Shown here one piece after another: positions 36,320-49,388 of a stretch of DNA of 64,000 bases; position 1 is the stretch's first letter, and every line of letters begins with the position of its first letter. Both the position numbers and the translations under genes were made by a program. The stretch is taken from the NCBI GenBank assembly GCA_947477565.1, contig CANJUR010000016.1, positions 1-64,000 of the forward strand, written 5' to 3'. This DNA comes from Deltaproteobacteria bacterium. Its GTDB lineage: Bacteria > Myxococcota_A > Polyangia > Polyangiales > Ga0077539. Below the pieces are notes generated by a model, which had not been told where the DNA came from, did not search any database, and saw only the letters and a program-made list of their open reading frames with translations.

Positions 36320-37401
36320 GCGTCGTCACCGCAAGAGAGCGTCCGCTCGGCGAGTCCGCGGGACGGGTCGAGTTGCAGGATCACGAAGCCCGCCGGCGTC
36401 GCCAACGCGCTCCCGAGTCGGCAACTCGTCGCGTCGCTCGAGGACTCGTGCGCAACCTGCCGACGAGCCACATCGTAGACATGCAGCGCGCAGCCAAGTT
36501 CACCCTGTAGCGGCGAGTGGAGCAGCAGCACGCGATCGCCGGACACCACGGCCGCGATCAGGTCGTTGGTGAGAATGTTGGTGTCGATTCCGCCCGCAGG
36601 CCCGGTGAGAGGGACGAGGCGCAGCGCCTGCGAGCGCCCGCCCGGGCCCGCGCCGAAGTCTGCCCGCAAGCAGCCACTGAGGGGACACACCACCGGCCCA
36701 GCGCCCGACCAGGCGCTGCGACCGTCGGGTTCCAGAACCCACGACCAGGTCTCGTAGCGCCCGCCTACGGCCTCACCCTCAACCACGAAGCGGCCGAAGT
36801 CCCAGCGCGCGTGCAGGGTGCGAAGTGCCGCCGGAGCACCTGTCAACGGCCGCGGAACCATCCTGATTTCTCCCCCCGGACCGATCAGACTCACCCACGG
36901 CGAGCCCTCCGCCTCACCCTCCCGGCCGCCTTTCAGCCACACGACCAGCACGGCGTCTTCACGGGCCGCGGTGGAGATCGAACCCGCCTGTTGGAGAGAC
37001 AGCCGATGCAACGGCCGCGGCTCATCGAAGCGCGCATCGGTGATCGTCGCGCGACCATCGAGTACTCCGAAAAACCCGCGGCCGGTCCACGCGACGCTCT
37101 GCGTGACGAGCGAGAGCGAAGTAGCGAGGGTGCCCTCGGAGTGGGAGTCTCGCCAGGAGAGCAGGCCGCTCGAAATGGTGCGCCCGATCACCCGCGGACC
37201 CTCGGGACCGCGCAGCAACCACGGTGCCTCGAGCGCCTCGAGCGTCGACACAAAGGGACTCTGTTCGAACGCGCAACGAGGGGGCGTCGCACGCGCTGCG
37301 GGAACCCCCATCGGGATCATCGCCGACGGCGCGGGCGTCTCGCCTCGCGAACACCCGAAGAGCGACAAACCAAGCACCACCAACACACTCGCCACACGCA
37401 C
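36316..37401 (-). CDS. Lipoprotein of unknown function
   Basis: The 361-residue product has a lipobox (GLSLFGC) after a short signal. The mature part is beta-rich, with recurring phrases such as WLLRGPEGPRVIGR and VLLLHSPLQGELGCALHV, perhaps an irregular propeller. The GTG start at 37401 is needed for the signal peptide. Its stop overlaps the pyrD start in an ATGA, so a surface lipoprotein and a pyrimidine enzyme share a transcript. No family is recognised. Confidence 0.7.
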   Translation of the reverse strand: MRVASVLVVLGLSLFGCSRGETPAPSAMIPMGVPAARATPPRCAFEQSPFVSTLEALEAPWLLRGPEGPRVIGRTISSGLLSWRDSHSEGTLATSLSLVTQSVAWTGRGFFGVLDGRATITDARFDEPRPLHRLSLQQAGSISTAAREDAVLVVWLKGGREGEAEGSPWVSLIGPGGEIRMVPRPLTGAPAALRTLHARWDFGRFVVEGEAVGGRYETWSWVLEPDGRSAWSGAGPVVCPLSGCLRADFGAGPGGRSQALRLVPLTGPAGGIDTNILTNDLIAAVVSGDRVLLLHSPLQGELGCALHVYDVARRQVAHESSSDATSCRLGSALATPAGFVILQLDPSRGLAERTLSCGDDA

Positions 37402-37427
37402 CGAAAGACAGTAGCGCGATCCGCGGG

Positions 37428-38393
37428 TCAGTTTCGTCGATGGAGGCGAAACTCCACCAGCATCCCCGTGGGGCCACCCTCGAGGTTGCCGAAGTTGCGC
37501 GTCGCACCCTCCCGCGCCGGAAGATTGAGCGTCGAGCCGAGGAGGGGCAGCGTGCGAGGCGCGTCGATGTGACGGTCAGCGTGCGCCAACTCTGGCGAAC
37601 TGGCTCGCTGACCGTCAAGGTCGAGCAGAAGTTGCCCGCTCGCCGGGTCTACCCGTCCAGCCACCGCCGTGATCGTGTTGCCCCCGAGCGCACGGCCACG
37701 GCGGACGGTGCTCTCTTCGCAGGTTCCGAAGTGGGCGAGGCGCGCCACGCAGCGAGACGGACCCAGGGACTCGATCCTCAGATCGTCTCGCACGGTGAGG
37801 TCGATCGCCATGCCCCGACAGGTCAGGTCATAGTTGGCCAGGGGGCTCATTCCGACACAACGCGACGCATGAGTGGTGTCTACCTCCAGTCGCCATGATC
37901 GCTCGATGAGACGCAGCGAAGTCGTCATCGCTACGCTGTCCACCACGCGGGCACCCTCGGAGAGATCGACGCGGACGCGCACCTCAAGCTCCGGAGGATC
38001 CGGGATCTGAAGCGGTGCGGTGTACCGCACGTTGGCGTTGAAGCCCGGAGTGAGGCCCCCGACACCGGCAACATTCGTTGATCCACTCGACGACCACTGC
38101 ACCCGCAAGGACCGACCCGCACCGAGGTCGCCGACTTGCGGAACCGCCGGGGGACCTTCCCCCGTCGGATTGCGCGTCGAGGGGATGCCCGTACACCAAA
38201 CCTCCAGTTCGGCGGTCGCGCCCGGCACCAACACCCGACGGTTTACGTCCAGTCGGCACGAGAAGCGCCCCGCGTTCGAGGGGTTGAGTGGCCCCCCGGC
38301 AGGCGCACCGGCGTCCTGTGCCTGCGCCGCCGAAGCGGCCATGAACAACACGCACGCGGGCGTAATCGCCCTAAAAATCTGCTGATTATTCAT
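37428..38393 (-). CDS. Exported protein of unknown function
   Basis: The 321-residue product has a signal peptide (AITPACVLFMAASAAQAQ) without a lipobox. The mature part has two beta-rich regions (RFSCRLDVNRRVLVPGATA and LEVRVRVDLSEGARVVDSVA) and four Cys in the second half that could form disulfides. The start at 38393 is preceded by GGAGG. It lies 26 bases upstream of the pyrD-linked lipoprotein on the same strand. The family is unknown. Confidence 0.65.
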   Translation of the reverse strand: MNNQQIFRAITPACVLFMAASAAQAQDAGAPAGGPLNPSNAGRFSCRLDVNRRVLVPGATAELEVWCTGIPSTRNPTGEGPPAVPQVGDLGAGRSLRVQWSSSGSTNVAGVGGLTPGFNANVRYTAPLQIPDPPELEVRVRVDLSEGARVVDSVAMTTSLRLIERSWRLEVDTTHASRCVGMSPLANYDLTCRGMAIDLTVRDDLRIESLGPSRCVARLAHFGTCEESTVRRGRALGGNTITAVAGRVDPASGQLLLDLDGQRASSPELAHADRHIDAPRTLPLLGSTLNLPAREGATRNFGNLEGGPTGMLVEFRLHRRN

Positions 38394-38560
38394 TGGCCTC
38401 CAAGTGTGCTCCCGCAACGCGAAGCGTCGCAACATCCTGCGCAGCAGAACGCCGGGTGTAGCGGCCACATTCATCGACCGCCAACGCCGATGATCACGAA
38501 CGGAAGGCTCGCGAAGAGGACCTTGCTTTTATGAAGGGAGGTAATGTCCGAGGCGGGGCG

Positions 38561-40996
<2,436 letters not shown>

Positions 40997-41211
40997 TCGA
41001 TCACCTCGGCTGCGCCACAGAAACAACGCTCGCCCCGAAGTGTCGTGCCTGATCCCGCGCACCAAGCGCGCACCTCACGCGACCTCGAAAACAAGCGCCT
41101 CTGGGCAATTGTGGGCGGACCTTAGTCACTTGACTCCCGCATGGCAACGGCACTTCTGGGGCCAACGCCCGCGAAGGTCGAGACCGAGCGACGCACCCGA
41201 CGCCGCGACCG

Positions 41212-42498
41212 TCAGTACCAGCCGCCCACCGCAGGCACCAACGGAAGAGCTAGTCGCTGATCCATCCGACGATCGTCGGCGATCTCCTCGAAGTAGCGCC
41301 GCCACCCCGGCACGCCCTCCACCAGTCGGAGGAAAACGCCGCGCGGCAGCACCAACACCATCCCCCCCTCGGTGGCCGTCACCGTCGCCGTCACCGGAAC
41401 GCTCTCGATCATCGAGATCTCCCCGAAGACATCGCCAGGTCCGAGGTCCGCCATCGATGCGGCTCCGTGCGGGGTAGCGCGCGTGACGGACACCGCACCA
41501 TGCAACACCACATGCAACCCGCTGCCGGGCTCCCCTTCGCGCAGCAGCACCTGTCCCGGCACGATCGCCACAGGCTCGAAGCGCGACCCCAGTTGCAGGC
41601 GCTGGCCGGCGTCGAAGGGCTCGAACATCGGGTGCGTGTCGAGCAGCCGCCTCACCAACCGCTGCCGCATGAAGCGCTCCAGCGTAGCGGCGATCACGGG
41701 CAGGTCTTGCGCAGCTACGGTCAACGCATCGCGCCCAAAAACAAGCACATCTGAAGGCTCCGTCGCGGTCACCGTCGCGGCGCGAGGGGAGGCGGAGAGC
41801 AGGGCCATCTCGCCGAAAATCGTACCCTCTTCGAGCAGGGCGAGAGCTTCCCCGTTCCGAGCGACGCGGACCCTCCCCCGCGCCAGCAGGAAGAACGAAT
41901 CCCCCGGATCGCCCTCGTGCACCACTGCCTCGCCCGCCGCCAGTGATCGTCGCTTTACGACAGCGAGTATGTTCGCGAGGGCCTCCGGCGGCAGCTCAGA
42001 AAGCAACGGCATCGCTGGAACGATCTCTGGCCAGACGGGCAGACCCTCGCGCGATGCCCCGAGCGCCGCAGCAGCGTCGCAGACCTCATCATCACTCCAG
42101 GCGTTCGGAACCCACGCCTCGGACGGCACCACCATGGACGCATCGGGGCGACCAAGGCGCACCGCGCGACCGAGCGCGTCCGAGCCCGCGGCATAGCGCG
42201 AGGCGAAGTTCGGAAGCAGCGCGCGCGCGGCCGGGTCGAGCGACTCCAGCGCCTTCAACGCCACGATCGCGGTCAAAGGGTGGCCCGCGGCGCTCGACTC
42301 CGCGAGCACCAGCGCGAATACCTGCGCGGCCTGCGGCAGTCGCCCGAGCGCCGTCAGCGTGTCGGCGATGCCCAGGCGCGAATCAAAGTCGTGCGGGGCA
42401 GAACGCACCATCGAGACCAGGCCGCGCAATGCGTCGATCGGGGCATGAGCAAGCAGGGCAGATTCGATCTGTTCAGCGAGGTCGCGTCGCGTAGGCAT
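41212..42498 (-). CDS. Protein with two cyclic nucleotide-binding domains
   Basis: The 428-residue cytosolic protein has an alpha-helical N-terminus (about 20-110, TPR-like) and two cNMP-binding beta-barrels. The first, near 180-280, has VVHEGDPGDSFFLLARGRV and FGEMALLSASPRAATVTA; the second, near 300-400, has LLREGEPGSGLHVVLHG and FGEISMIESVPVTATVTA. No DNA-binding, kinase or transport domain is present. It diverges from the M50 protease gene. The ligand and output are unknown. Confidence 0.9.
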   Translation of the reverse strand: MPTRRDLAEQIESALLAHAPIDALRGLVSMVRSAPHDFDSRLGIADTLTALGRLPQAAQVFALVLAESSAAGHPLTAIVALKALESLDPAARALLPNFASRYAAGSDALGRAVRLGRPDASMVVPSEAWVPNAWSDDEVCDAAAALGASREGLPVWPEIVPAMPLLSELPPEALANILAVVKRRSLAAGEAVVHEGDPGDSFFLLARGRVRVARNGEALALLEEGTIFGEMALLSASPRAATVTATEPSDVLVFGRDALTVAAQDLPVIAATLERFMRQRLVRRLLDTHPMFEPFDAGQRLQLGSRFEPVAIVPGQVLLREGEPGSGLHVVLHGAVSVTRATPHGAASMADLGPGDVFGEISMIESVPVTATVTATEGGMVLVLPRGVFLRLVEGVPGWRRYFEEIADDRRMDQRLALPLVPAVGGWY

Positions 42499-42569
42499 CG
42501 GTGCGTGACGATACCCCGGCACGCCTGCCGCTGGCACGACCCCGCGGTGGCTGGTACAGCGTGCACGGT

Positions 42570-43202
42570 ATGGACACCTCCACGCTTGAATTGCGCTTTC
42601 GAATCGGATCGATTCCCGTGGTCGTCGAGCCGTGGTTCTGGCTGTCCGGGCTGATGCTCAACATGTCTAGCCTGCAGGGGCCGCGCATCGTGCTGTGGCT
42701 GCTGGTGTTCTTCGTCTCGGTGCTGGTTCACGAGCTTGGTCACGCGCTGGCCACCCTCGCCTTCGGCGCGCGCGCGAGCATCCGGCTGCACTCTTTTGGA
42801 GGCATCACCGCGCCGTCACGCAACCTCTCGCGCTGGCGCAACGTTGCGATGACCCTCGCGGGCCCCGGGGCAGGCTTCGCGCTCGGCATACTCGCGATGG
42901 TCACCCTGCAGATCGTTCCAATCCTCCCGCCGCTCGCCTCGTGGACCCTCAACCAACTGATGTACGCGAACTTCTTCTGGGGTGCGATGAACCTGCTGCC
43001 CATCCCTCCGCTCGATGGCGGACACGTACTGCTCAACGTCCTCGGCCGACGACACGAGCGCACCGCCCGCGTCATCGCCGTCGCCGTCGCCGGGCTGGTC
43101 GTGCTCTACGGCCTCTCGTCCGGTCAATTCTTCCTCACTGTGATGTTTGGCCTGCTCGCATTCCAGAATGTCCAGACGCTACGGGCGATGAGCAGCCACT
43201 GA
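42570..43202 (+). CDS. Site-2-protease-type M50 metalloprotease
   Basis: The 210-residue integral membrane protease has the zinc motif HELGH in VSVLVHELGHALATLAFG and a second ligand in the LLPIPPLDGGH stretch. About five membrane helices are predicted. The family cuts transmembrane segments of anti-sigma factors or other regulators. No PDZ domain is present, as in the short SpoIVFB-like group. The ATG at 42570 was chosen because it begins directly before the first helix region; the ORF track starts at 42501 inside the divergent promoter. Confidence 0.9.
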   Translation: MDTSTLELRFRIGSIPVVVEPWFWLSGLMLNMSSLQGPRIVLWLLVFFVSVLVHELGHALATLAFGARASIRLHSFGGITAPSRNLSRWRNVAMTLAGPGAGFALGILAMVTLQIVPILPPLASWTLNQLMYANFFWGAMNLLPIPPLDGGHVLLNVLGRRHERTARVIAVAVAGLVVLYGLSSGQFFLTVMFGLLAFQNVQTLRAMSSH

Positions 43203-44178
43203 ACTCTTCAGGTCTCCGCCTGCTCGAAGGGAACCTCTTCGCGAGATGCCAGAAATTCCGCACGGAAAGAAGGCCGTCATCATCACGGAGCCAACCACGC
43301 TGTCACCTCGCTGGAGCTGTGCACCGAGCCGGGGGCCCGCGAGCGCGGCACCGCAGTAACCCGTGGCGTGGATCGTCGCCTCCCGAAAGGCGCCCTATCC
43401 GTGCAACTTCGGGGCGTCCTCGCGGTGCCACGTGCTCCGCCATGCACCCTCGACAAAGACCCTCGTGAGCGCCGGAATTTCCCGCGCGCCCTTTACCCGT
43501 TACGTTGGCCACTGTCGCAGTCGCCGAATCCTTCGGCGCACTGCACTGCTCAGGTCGCCGTAGCGTTGTCCCCCACAGCGCCTGCCACCCCTCACAGGCA
43601 CCACAGCGAACGGCATACGACCGCAGATCGAAGCACCGTGTGCCGCAGCGCGCCGTTGTCGCATCGAGCGTCACGTTCGCGGTCACGACCTCCATGGTGC
43701 CCGCGGCGTCGCCGCCCGTCCCGGCGTCCGTAAGCCGACGGCGCCGTCGGTCGCTCGGATATTTTGTGATGCACGATCCGCGGTGTGTCGGATCGGCCGC
43801 CGCGGCGTCGCAGGTCGATGCGTGCCCATGGAGATCGGCATTCGCCCGCTCTGGCCCCGAAACCCAACGCGACGATGCACGCGAGCACGGTTGCCGTAGC
43901 CCTGATCAGCCGCGCCGATTGCGTGCCGGGGATGCTGAGGCTCGCGCGCCCAATGCCTCATTCAGCATCGCTCGGGGCGACGGTGGCCCCGCGCGCGCAC
44001 GACCACGGCGACGCGATCGCGATCGTCGTCCGGCATGGCGGTCGCTGATTGCAGGCGTTGTCCGTGGGGCGGCGGTGGTCTATGACTTCGCGCCCCGGAA
44101 GACTATGGCGGTGGTTCGGGTTGTGCCGATGCACGACAACCACCGCGGTGCTCTCCGCGGATACGGAAGGAACCCTCG
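43203..44178. other. Region between the M50 protease and secA, mostly decayed sequence
   Basis: About 975 bases separate the M50 protease and secA. The minus strand holds fragments of a Cys-rich secreted protein in different frames (listed as a pseudogene). The remaining frames look like shadows. The last 100 bases hold the secA leader with a GGAAGGAACC ribosome-binding site. No RNA gene is recognised. Confidence 0.5.
43303..43935 (-). pseudogene. Fragmented Cys-rich secreted protein
   Basis: In one minus-strand frame a signal peptide-like stretch (TATVLACIVALGFGARAG) is followed, after a run of four G at 43855-43858, by a different frame that is open to 43303 and has coding-like third positions. 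It reads ADPTHRGSCITKYPSD, then DAGTGGDAAGTMEVVTANVT and ARCGTRCFDLRSYAVRCGAC. The Cys spacing and the D/A/G linker look like a myxobacterial secreted protein. The only ATG in that frame is internal, at 43695, and would lose the signal peptide. A decayed gene or an assembly error is possible. Confidence 0.35.
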
Positions 44179-47100
44179 ATGATCCCCTGGCTGCTCCAGA
44201 AGGTTTTTGGCACGAAGCACGAGCGCGAGCTGAAGAAGATCCGCCCGCTGGTGGTGGCCATCAACGAGTTGGAGCCGAAGATGCGCGAGCTCTCGGATGA
44301 CGGCCTGCGTGGGAAGACGGTGGCCTTCAAAGAGCGCGTCGGCAACGGGGAGCACCTCGACAAAATGCTGCCTGAGGCGTTCGCGGTCTGCCGCGAGGCC
44401 GGTCGGCGTGTGCTCAACATGCGGCACTTCGACGTTCAACTCATCGGCGGCATCACCCTGCACCGCGGAACGATCGCGGAGATGAAGACCGGCGAGGGAA
44501 AGACGCTCGTCGCGACGCTGGCGAGCTACCTCAACGCCCTCGAAGGCAAAGGGGTGCACATCGTTACGGTGAACGACTACCTCGCCACCCGCGACTCGGA
44601 GTGGATGGGGCGCATCCACCGCTCGCTCGGCCTCGAGGTCGGCGTGGTGGTCAACAGCCAGAGCGACCGCGAGAAGAAGGCCGCCTACCGGGCGGATATC
44701 ACCTACGGCCAGAACAACGAGTTCGGCTTCGACTACCTCCGCGACAACATGAAGTTCTCGGTCTACGACTGCGCGCAGAGGGAATTGAACTTCGCCATCA
44801 TCGACGAGGTTGACTCGATTCTCATCGATGAAGCGCGCACGCCGCTGATCATTTCGGGGCAAGGCGAGACGAGTACTCACCTCTACGGCGAGGTCACCAA
44901 GGTGATCCCGTACTTGCGCCGCGACGAGCACTACGTGGTGGACGAGAAGGCTCACTCGGTGTCGCTCACGGACGAGGGCATCGACGAGGCGCAGCGTCGG
45001 TTGAAGGTGAAAAACCTCTATGATCCCGCGCACATCGAGGAGCTGCATATCCTCCAGCAGTGCCTGCGTGCGAGCACGCTCTACAAGCGCGACGTGAACT
45101 ACATGGTCAGCGACGCCGGCGAGGTGCTGATCATCGACGAGTTCACCGGGAGGGTGCTTTCCGGTCGGCGATGGAGCGACGGGCTCCACCAGGCCGTGGA
45201 GGCGAAGGAACACGTCCGCGTGCGCGAAGAGAACCGCACGATGGCGACGATCACCTTCCAGAATCTCTTCCGTCTCTACAAGAAGCTCTCTGGGATGACC
45301 GGCACGGCGGAGACCGAAGCCGAGGAGCTGCACAAGATCTACAAACTGGAAGTGCTGCAGATTCCGACCAACCGGAACATCCAGCGCAAGGACTACGACG
45401 ACCTCGTCTACAAGACCGAGCGCGAGAAGTTCAAGGCGGTGGTCGAGGAGATCGCGGACAGCGTAGAGCGCGGACAGCCCTCGCTGGTGGGCACGGTCTC
45501 GGTGGAGAAGTCCGAGGCCATCGCGTCGCTGCTGCGCAAGCGCGGCATTAAGCATGAGGTGCTCAACGCGAAGCAGCACGAGCGCGAGGCGTTTATCGTG
45601 GCGCAGGCCGGGCGCAAGGGCTCCGTCACCGTGGCGACCAACATGGCCGGCCGCGGGACGGACATCATCCTCGGCGGCAACGCGGAGATGCTCGCGAAGG
45701 CCGAGATGATCCTCGCGCGAAAGGATCCGACTTCGGAGGAGCACCTCGGCGAACTCGATGTGCTCATCGCCCAGTACAAAGAGCGCTGCGAGAAGGAGCG
45801 CGAAGAGGTCGTCGGGGCGGGCGGTTTGCACATCATCGGCACCGAGCGGCACGAGTCGCGGCGCATCGACAACCAACTTCGCGGTCGCGCGGGACGGCAG
45901 GGAGACCCCGGGAGTTCGCGCTTCTACCTGTCGCTCGAAGACGACCTGATGCGCATCTTCGCGGGTGAGCGCGTGCAGTCGATCATGGATCGGCTCGGGA
46001 TGGAGGAAGATGTTCCGATCGAGCACCCGTGGGTGACGCGCTCGGTGGAGAACGCGCAGAAGAAGGTCGAGGCCCGCAACTTCGATCAGCGCAAGAACGT
46101 CCTCGAATACGACGACGTGATGAACCAGCAGCGCAAGGCTGTTTACAAGCTCCGTAAGGAGGTGCTGCTCGGGATGTACACCCGCGAGGTGCACGCGGAT
46201 GACAGCGATGCTGCGCCGACCATCGCCGCCCGTGAGTGGGACGAAGCCACGATGAAGCGCCTCGGTGAGGTGCTCGACGCGATGATGCGGCATTTCCCGG
46301 TGCCGAGCGGCGTGCGCCCACCGTCGACGTTGGAGGAGATGGAGGGCTTCGACCCCGAGCGCCTTGGCATGGAGGTTTATCACTATTTCGGCGCGCGAGT
46401 GGACCTGGCGAAGCTCGTCGCGGACCCGAAGGCCGCGCATAAGAAGTTGCTCACGGAGGTCGCGCACTCGATGCAGATGCAGCGAGAGCGTGTGCTCGAC
46501 CTGACCGACGAGGTCATCGCCCGGGACATCGGGAAGCACGCGCCGGAGAAGGCCACCTCGCGCGAGGAGTGGAACCTTGAAGCGATCAGTTCGCTCTTCT
46601 TTGAGCGCTTCGGCGAGAAGGCGCAGGACCTGGACGCCGTCCATGGCGGTCGCGACGAGATCGCGCGGGCGCTCTATGCGCAGGCCGAAAGGATCTTCGA
46701 TGCGCGCGAAGGCGACGCAGAGCCGGAGTTGATCCTGCGGGCGTTCAAGTCGCTGATGCTCGAAGAGGTCGATCGGGCGTGGATGGACCACCTGACCAAC
46801 ATGGAACACCTCCGCGACGGCATCGGTCTGCGCAGCTTCGGCCAGCGCGACCCGAAGCTCGAGTACAAGAAGGAGGGCTTCGACATGTTCACCGCGATGA
46901 TGGAGTCGGTGAACGCAGGAGTGCTCACGAAGCTGTTTCACATCCAGGTGCGCAAGGAGGAAGAGCTCGCGCAGATGGAGGTTCAAGAGGCCCGCCGCTA
47001 CGAAGAGCGGCAACGACGGATGGTGGCCTCGCACGCGGGTGACTCGGGCGTGGACGAGGGCTCCGAGGCCGACCTGGTCTCGGCGCTCGCGAGCCTGGGC

Positions 47101-47397
47101 CTGGACCCCTCGAAGGTGCAGGCGGTCCGGGCGCGCGCTCCGAAGAGTCGCAGCACCGGCGCTAGCGTAACGTCGACGCCGCGTGCTTCGACCGCACCGG
47201 TGGCCGAGGATGCCCTCTCCATCGATGACGCTTCGAAGTTGGAGGAGGGCGCTCCATCCACGGAGGGCCTCCAGGCGGTGCGCACCCGTGCCCCGAAGAT
47301 CGGCCGCAACGACAACTGCCCGTGCGGCTCAGGCAAGAAGTACAAGGACTGCCACGGCGCGCCAGGCACCACCTCGAACGACAGCACCCCGGCCTGA
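44179..47397 (+). CDS. secA: Preprotein translocase ATPase SecA
   Basis: The 1072-residue motor drives protein export through SecYEG. Walker A is [13 protein letters not shown] near residue 104 and the DEAD-like box is [14 protein letters not shown]. The second ATPase half has [17 protein letters not shown] and [20 protein letters not shown]. The C-terminus ends in a SEC-C zinc motif ([17 protein letters not shown]) that binds SecB or ribosomes. Compared with E. coli SecA it is about 170 residues longer, mostly through inserts in the C-terminal region and a linker before the zinc tail. GGAAGGAACC precedes the start. Confidence 0.97.
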   Translation: MIPWLLQKVFGTKHERELKKIRPLVVAINELEPKMRELSDDGLRGKTVAFKERVGNGEHLDKMLPEAFAVCREAGRRVLNMRHFDVQLIGGITLHRGTIAEMKTGEGKTLVATLASYLNALEGKGVHIVTVNDYLATRDSEWMGRIHRSLGLEVGVVVNSQSDREKKAAYRADITYGQNNEFGFDYLRDNMKFSVYDCAQRELNFAIIDEVDSILIDEARTPLIISGQGETSTHLYGEVTKVIPYLRRDEHYVVDEKAHSVSLTDEGIDEAQRRLKVKNLYDPAHIEELHILQQCLRASTLYKRDVNYMVSDAGEVLIIDEFTGRVLSGRRWSDGLHQAVEAKEHVRVREENRTMATITFQNLFRLYKKLSGMTGTAETEAEELHKIYKLEVLQIPTNRNIQRKDYDDLVYKTEREKFKAVVEEIADSVERGQPSLVGTVSVEKSEAIASLLRKRGIKHEVLNAKQHEREAFIVAQAGRKGSVTVATNMAGRGTDIILGGNAEMLAKAEMILARKDPTSEEHLGELDVLIAQYKERCEKEREEVVGAGGLHIIGTERHESRRIDNQLRGRAGRQGDPGSSRFYLSLEDDLMRIFAGERVQSIMDRLGMEEDVPIEHPWVTRSVENAQKKVEARNFDQRKNVLEYDDVMNQQRKAVYKLRKEVLLGMYTREVHADDSDAAPTIAAREWDEATMKRLGEVLDAMMRHFPVPSGVRPPSTLEEMEGFDPERLGMEVYHYFGARVDLAKLVADPKAAHKKLLTEVAHSMQMQRERVLDLTDEVIARDIGKHAPEKATSREEWNLEAISSLFFERFGEKAQDLDAVHGGRDEIARALYAQAERIFDAREGDAEPELILRAFKSLMLEEVDRAWMDHLTNMEHLRDGIGLRSFGQRDPKLEYKKEGFDMFTAMMESVNAGVLTKLFHIQVRKEEELAQMEVQEARRYEERQRRMVASHAGDSGVDEGSEADLVSALASLGLDPSKVQAVRARAPKSRSTGASVTSTPRASTAPVAEDALSIDDASKLEEGAPSTEGLQAVRTRAPKIGRNDNCPCGSGKKYKDCHGAPGTTSNDSTPA

Positions 47398-47419
47398 TCT
47401 CCCGCCTCCGAGGGTCGGC

Positions 47420-49303
47420 TTAGCGGCCGACCTTTCGCTCCAACTCCCCCCACCGCAGCGTAAAGACCACGGGCCGCCCATGCGGGCAGTGCCCGGCGAA
47501 GTCCACCGTGTCGAGCGCCAGCAGCAGCGCCCGAACCTCTTCTGGCGCCATCTCGTCGCCACCGCGCACGGAGCCGTGACAAGCCATCGTCGCCAGCACC
47601 AGATCGACGGCCTTGCTGAAATCGTTGCCCTGCCGCGCGAGTTCGGCAATCAGGTCGCGCGCCAGCCTCCGAGGATCAGCCCGCAAAAGCATCGCCGGCA
47701 CCGCCCGCACCGCCACCGTCGTCGGCCCGAGCGGCGCGAGATCGAGCCCGACGGAGAGGAGTTCCTCGGTGCGTTCTTCGACTAACGCGACCTCATCGGC
47801 CGCCAACTCGACGCGCTCAGGCACCAGCAGAGGCTGCATCGGGACGCTTCGCGCAAGGTACGAACGGCGGAGTCGCTCAAAGGTCACCCGCTCGGCCGCG
47901 GCGTGCTGGTCAAGGATCACCACACCGCTCTCGCCCTCGCACACGAGAAACATTCGCCGCAGTTGTCCGACGTAGCGCAGCGCTCCAAAGGTGGAGCCGT
48001 GGAGTTCACTGCGCGCGGAGCCAGCATCGAAGTGTCGCGGCTCGGCCAGCATCTGGGGGACGCTCGGACGCGTCGATTCAGCGTACCCGGCCGGAGGAGA
48101 TGGCGCGGCCGCCAGCCGTGCCCATGGGTCCGTCGCATCCGGGGCAGCGCCCAGAAAGGCCGCCAGCACGTGCTGCTCCGTGGGCAAGCGCGGGGATTCT
48201 TCGAGCCGTGGCGATGCAGGATGGCTTACCAGATCAGGTAAGTGATGCGTTGGCGCCGCGGGTCCGGGGGAGAGGTGCTCGGTCCAGAAGTCGCGCGGAC
48301 GGGTGGCGGCGTGAGCCCACGGAGCGGTCGCTGCGGCGTCGCGCAGGACGGACATCACGGCCTCGAATACGGCACCCTGTGACGCAAAGCGCACCTCGGT
48401 CTTCTGCGGGTGGACGTTGACATCGACGTCCTCCGGCGGAACCTCCACCAGCACTGCCCCGGCGGGGTAGCGCCCGGATTCCAGGGTCGAGCCGTACGCC
48501 TGCGCCACCGCCCGCAGCAGCAACCGATCCTTCACGTGACGACCGTTGACGTAGAGCATGAGGTGTGAGGCGCCGCTTCGCGCCCGCTCCGGGGGACCGA
48601 GGAGCGCCACGACACGCACCTTGCCACGCGACCCGCGCAGTTCGGCCAAGGGCTCGTCGGGCAGCAACTCCCGCACCCGCGCCGCGACGTCCGCGTGCCG
48701 CAGAAACTCCCGCACCACCTTGCCATCGCGGCGCACGACGAAGCGCACCTCGGGCTTCGCGACCGCCAAACGCACGAGCCCTTCGACGCACGCCGCTCCC
48801 TCCGTCTGCGGGGTTCGCATGAACTTCCGTCTCGCGGGCGTGTTGAAGAAGAGGTCTTCCACGCTGACCGTGGTGCCCTCGGCGCAGCCCGCCGGGCGCA
48901 GCACCGCAGTCGCGCCACCCTCCACCACGGCCTCGTTGCCCTCCGCGGTGCCACGCGCGCGCGACGTGACGCGGGTGCGCGACACCGAGGCAATCGAGGG
49001 CAGCGCCTCGCCGCGGAAGCCGTAGGTGCCGACCCCGACGAGGTCCTCCGCCGAGCGGATCTTGCTCGTCGCGTGGCGAAGCAACGCAAGGGCTAAGTCA
49101 TCCACGCCCATGCCGAGGCCGTCGTCGGTGACGGCGATGCGTGCGAGTCCTCCGCCGTCGATGGACACGGTGATCGTAGTGGCCCCGGCGTCGAGGGCAT
49201 TCTCGACGAGTTCCTTCATGACGGAGGCTGGGCGTTCGACCACCTCCCCGGCTGCGATCTGGTTGGCGACCTCTGGCGGGAGCAAGGCTACAGCTGACAC
49301 CAC
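47420..49303 (-). CDS. mutL: DNA mismatch repair protein MutL
   Basis: The 627-residue GHKL ATPase couples MutS mismatch recognition to strand removal. The ATP-binding motifs NQIAAGEVVERPASVMKELV, ENALDAGA, DDGLGM and TYGFRGEALPSI are all present. The C-terminal dimerisation domain (FGALRYVGQLRRMFLVCEGE to the end) ends with CHGSVRGGDEMAPEEVRALL and CPHGRPVVF motifs. The start is GTG at 49303. It diverges from the kinase gene with an 85-base gap. mutS is not in the window. Confidence 0.95.
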   Translation of the reverse strand: MVSAVALLPPEVANQIAAGEVVERPASVMKELVENALDAGATTITVSIDGGGLARIAVTDDGLGMGVDDLALALLRHATSKIRSAEDLVGVGTYGFRGEALPSIASVSRTRVTSRARGTAEGNEAVVEGGATAVLRPAGCAEGTTVSVEDLFFNTPARRKFMRTPQTEGAACVEGLVRLAVAKPEVRFVVRRDGKVVREFLRHADVAARVRELLPDEPLAELRGSRGKVRVVALLGPPERARSGASHLMLYVNGRHVKDRLLLRAVAQAYGSTLESGRYPAGAVLVEVPPEDVDVNVHPQKTEVRFASQGAVFEAVMSVLRDAAATAPWAHAATRPRDFWTEHLSPGPAAPTHHLPDLVSHPASPRLEESPRLPTEQHVLAAFLGAAPDATDPWARLAAAPSPPAGYAESTRPSVPQMLAEPRHFDAGSARSELHGSTFGALRYVGQLRRMFLVCEGESGVVILDQHAAAERVTFERLRRSYLARSVPMQPLLVPERVELAADEVALVEERTEELLSVGLDLAPLGPTTVAVRAVPAMLLRADPRRLARDLIAELARQGNDFSKAVDLVLATMACHGSVRGGDEMAPEEVRALLLALDTVDFAGHCPHGRPVVFTLRWGELERKVGR

Positions 49304-49336
49304 GCGAAACTATCACGGCCGCTGCGGTTCGTTCGA

Positions 49337-49366
49337 TTGACCCCCAAACCAGCGCGATGCTAGCGT
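49337..49366 (+). promoter_or_regulatory. Weak sigma-70-like promoter for the first kinase gene
   Basis: TTGACC (49337-49342) and TAGCGT (49361-49366), 18 bases apart and with a TGC just before the second box, lie 23 bases before the kinase start in the mutL/kinase gap. In this GC-rich DNA such a match is suggestive only. Confidence 0.25.
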
Positions 49367-49388
49367 CCGAAGGCGCGGTTGGTCGTCG

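Noticed and set aside
44080-47034. 984-residue minus-strand ORF antisense to secA
   Set aside because: It is a GC-rich shadow of secA in the opposite strand; it is Leu/Arg/His-rich, has no domain, and lies under a strongly conserved gene.
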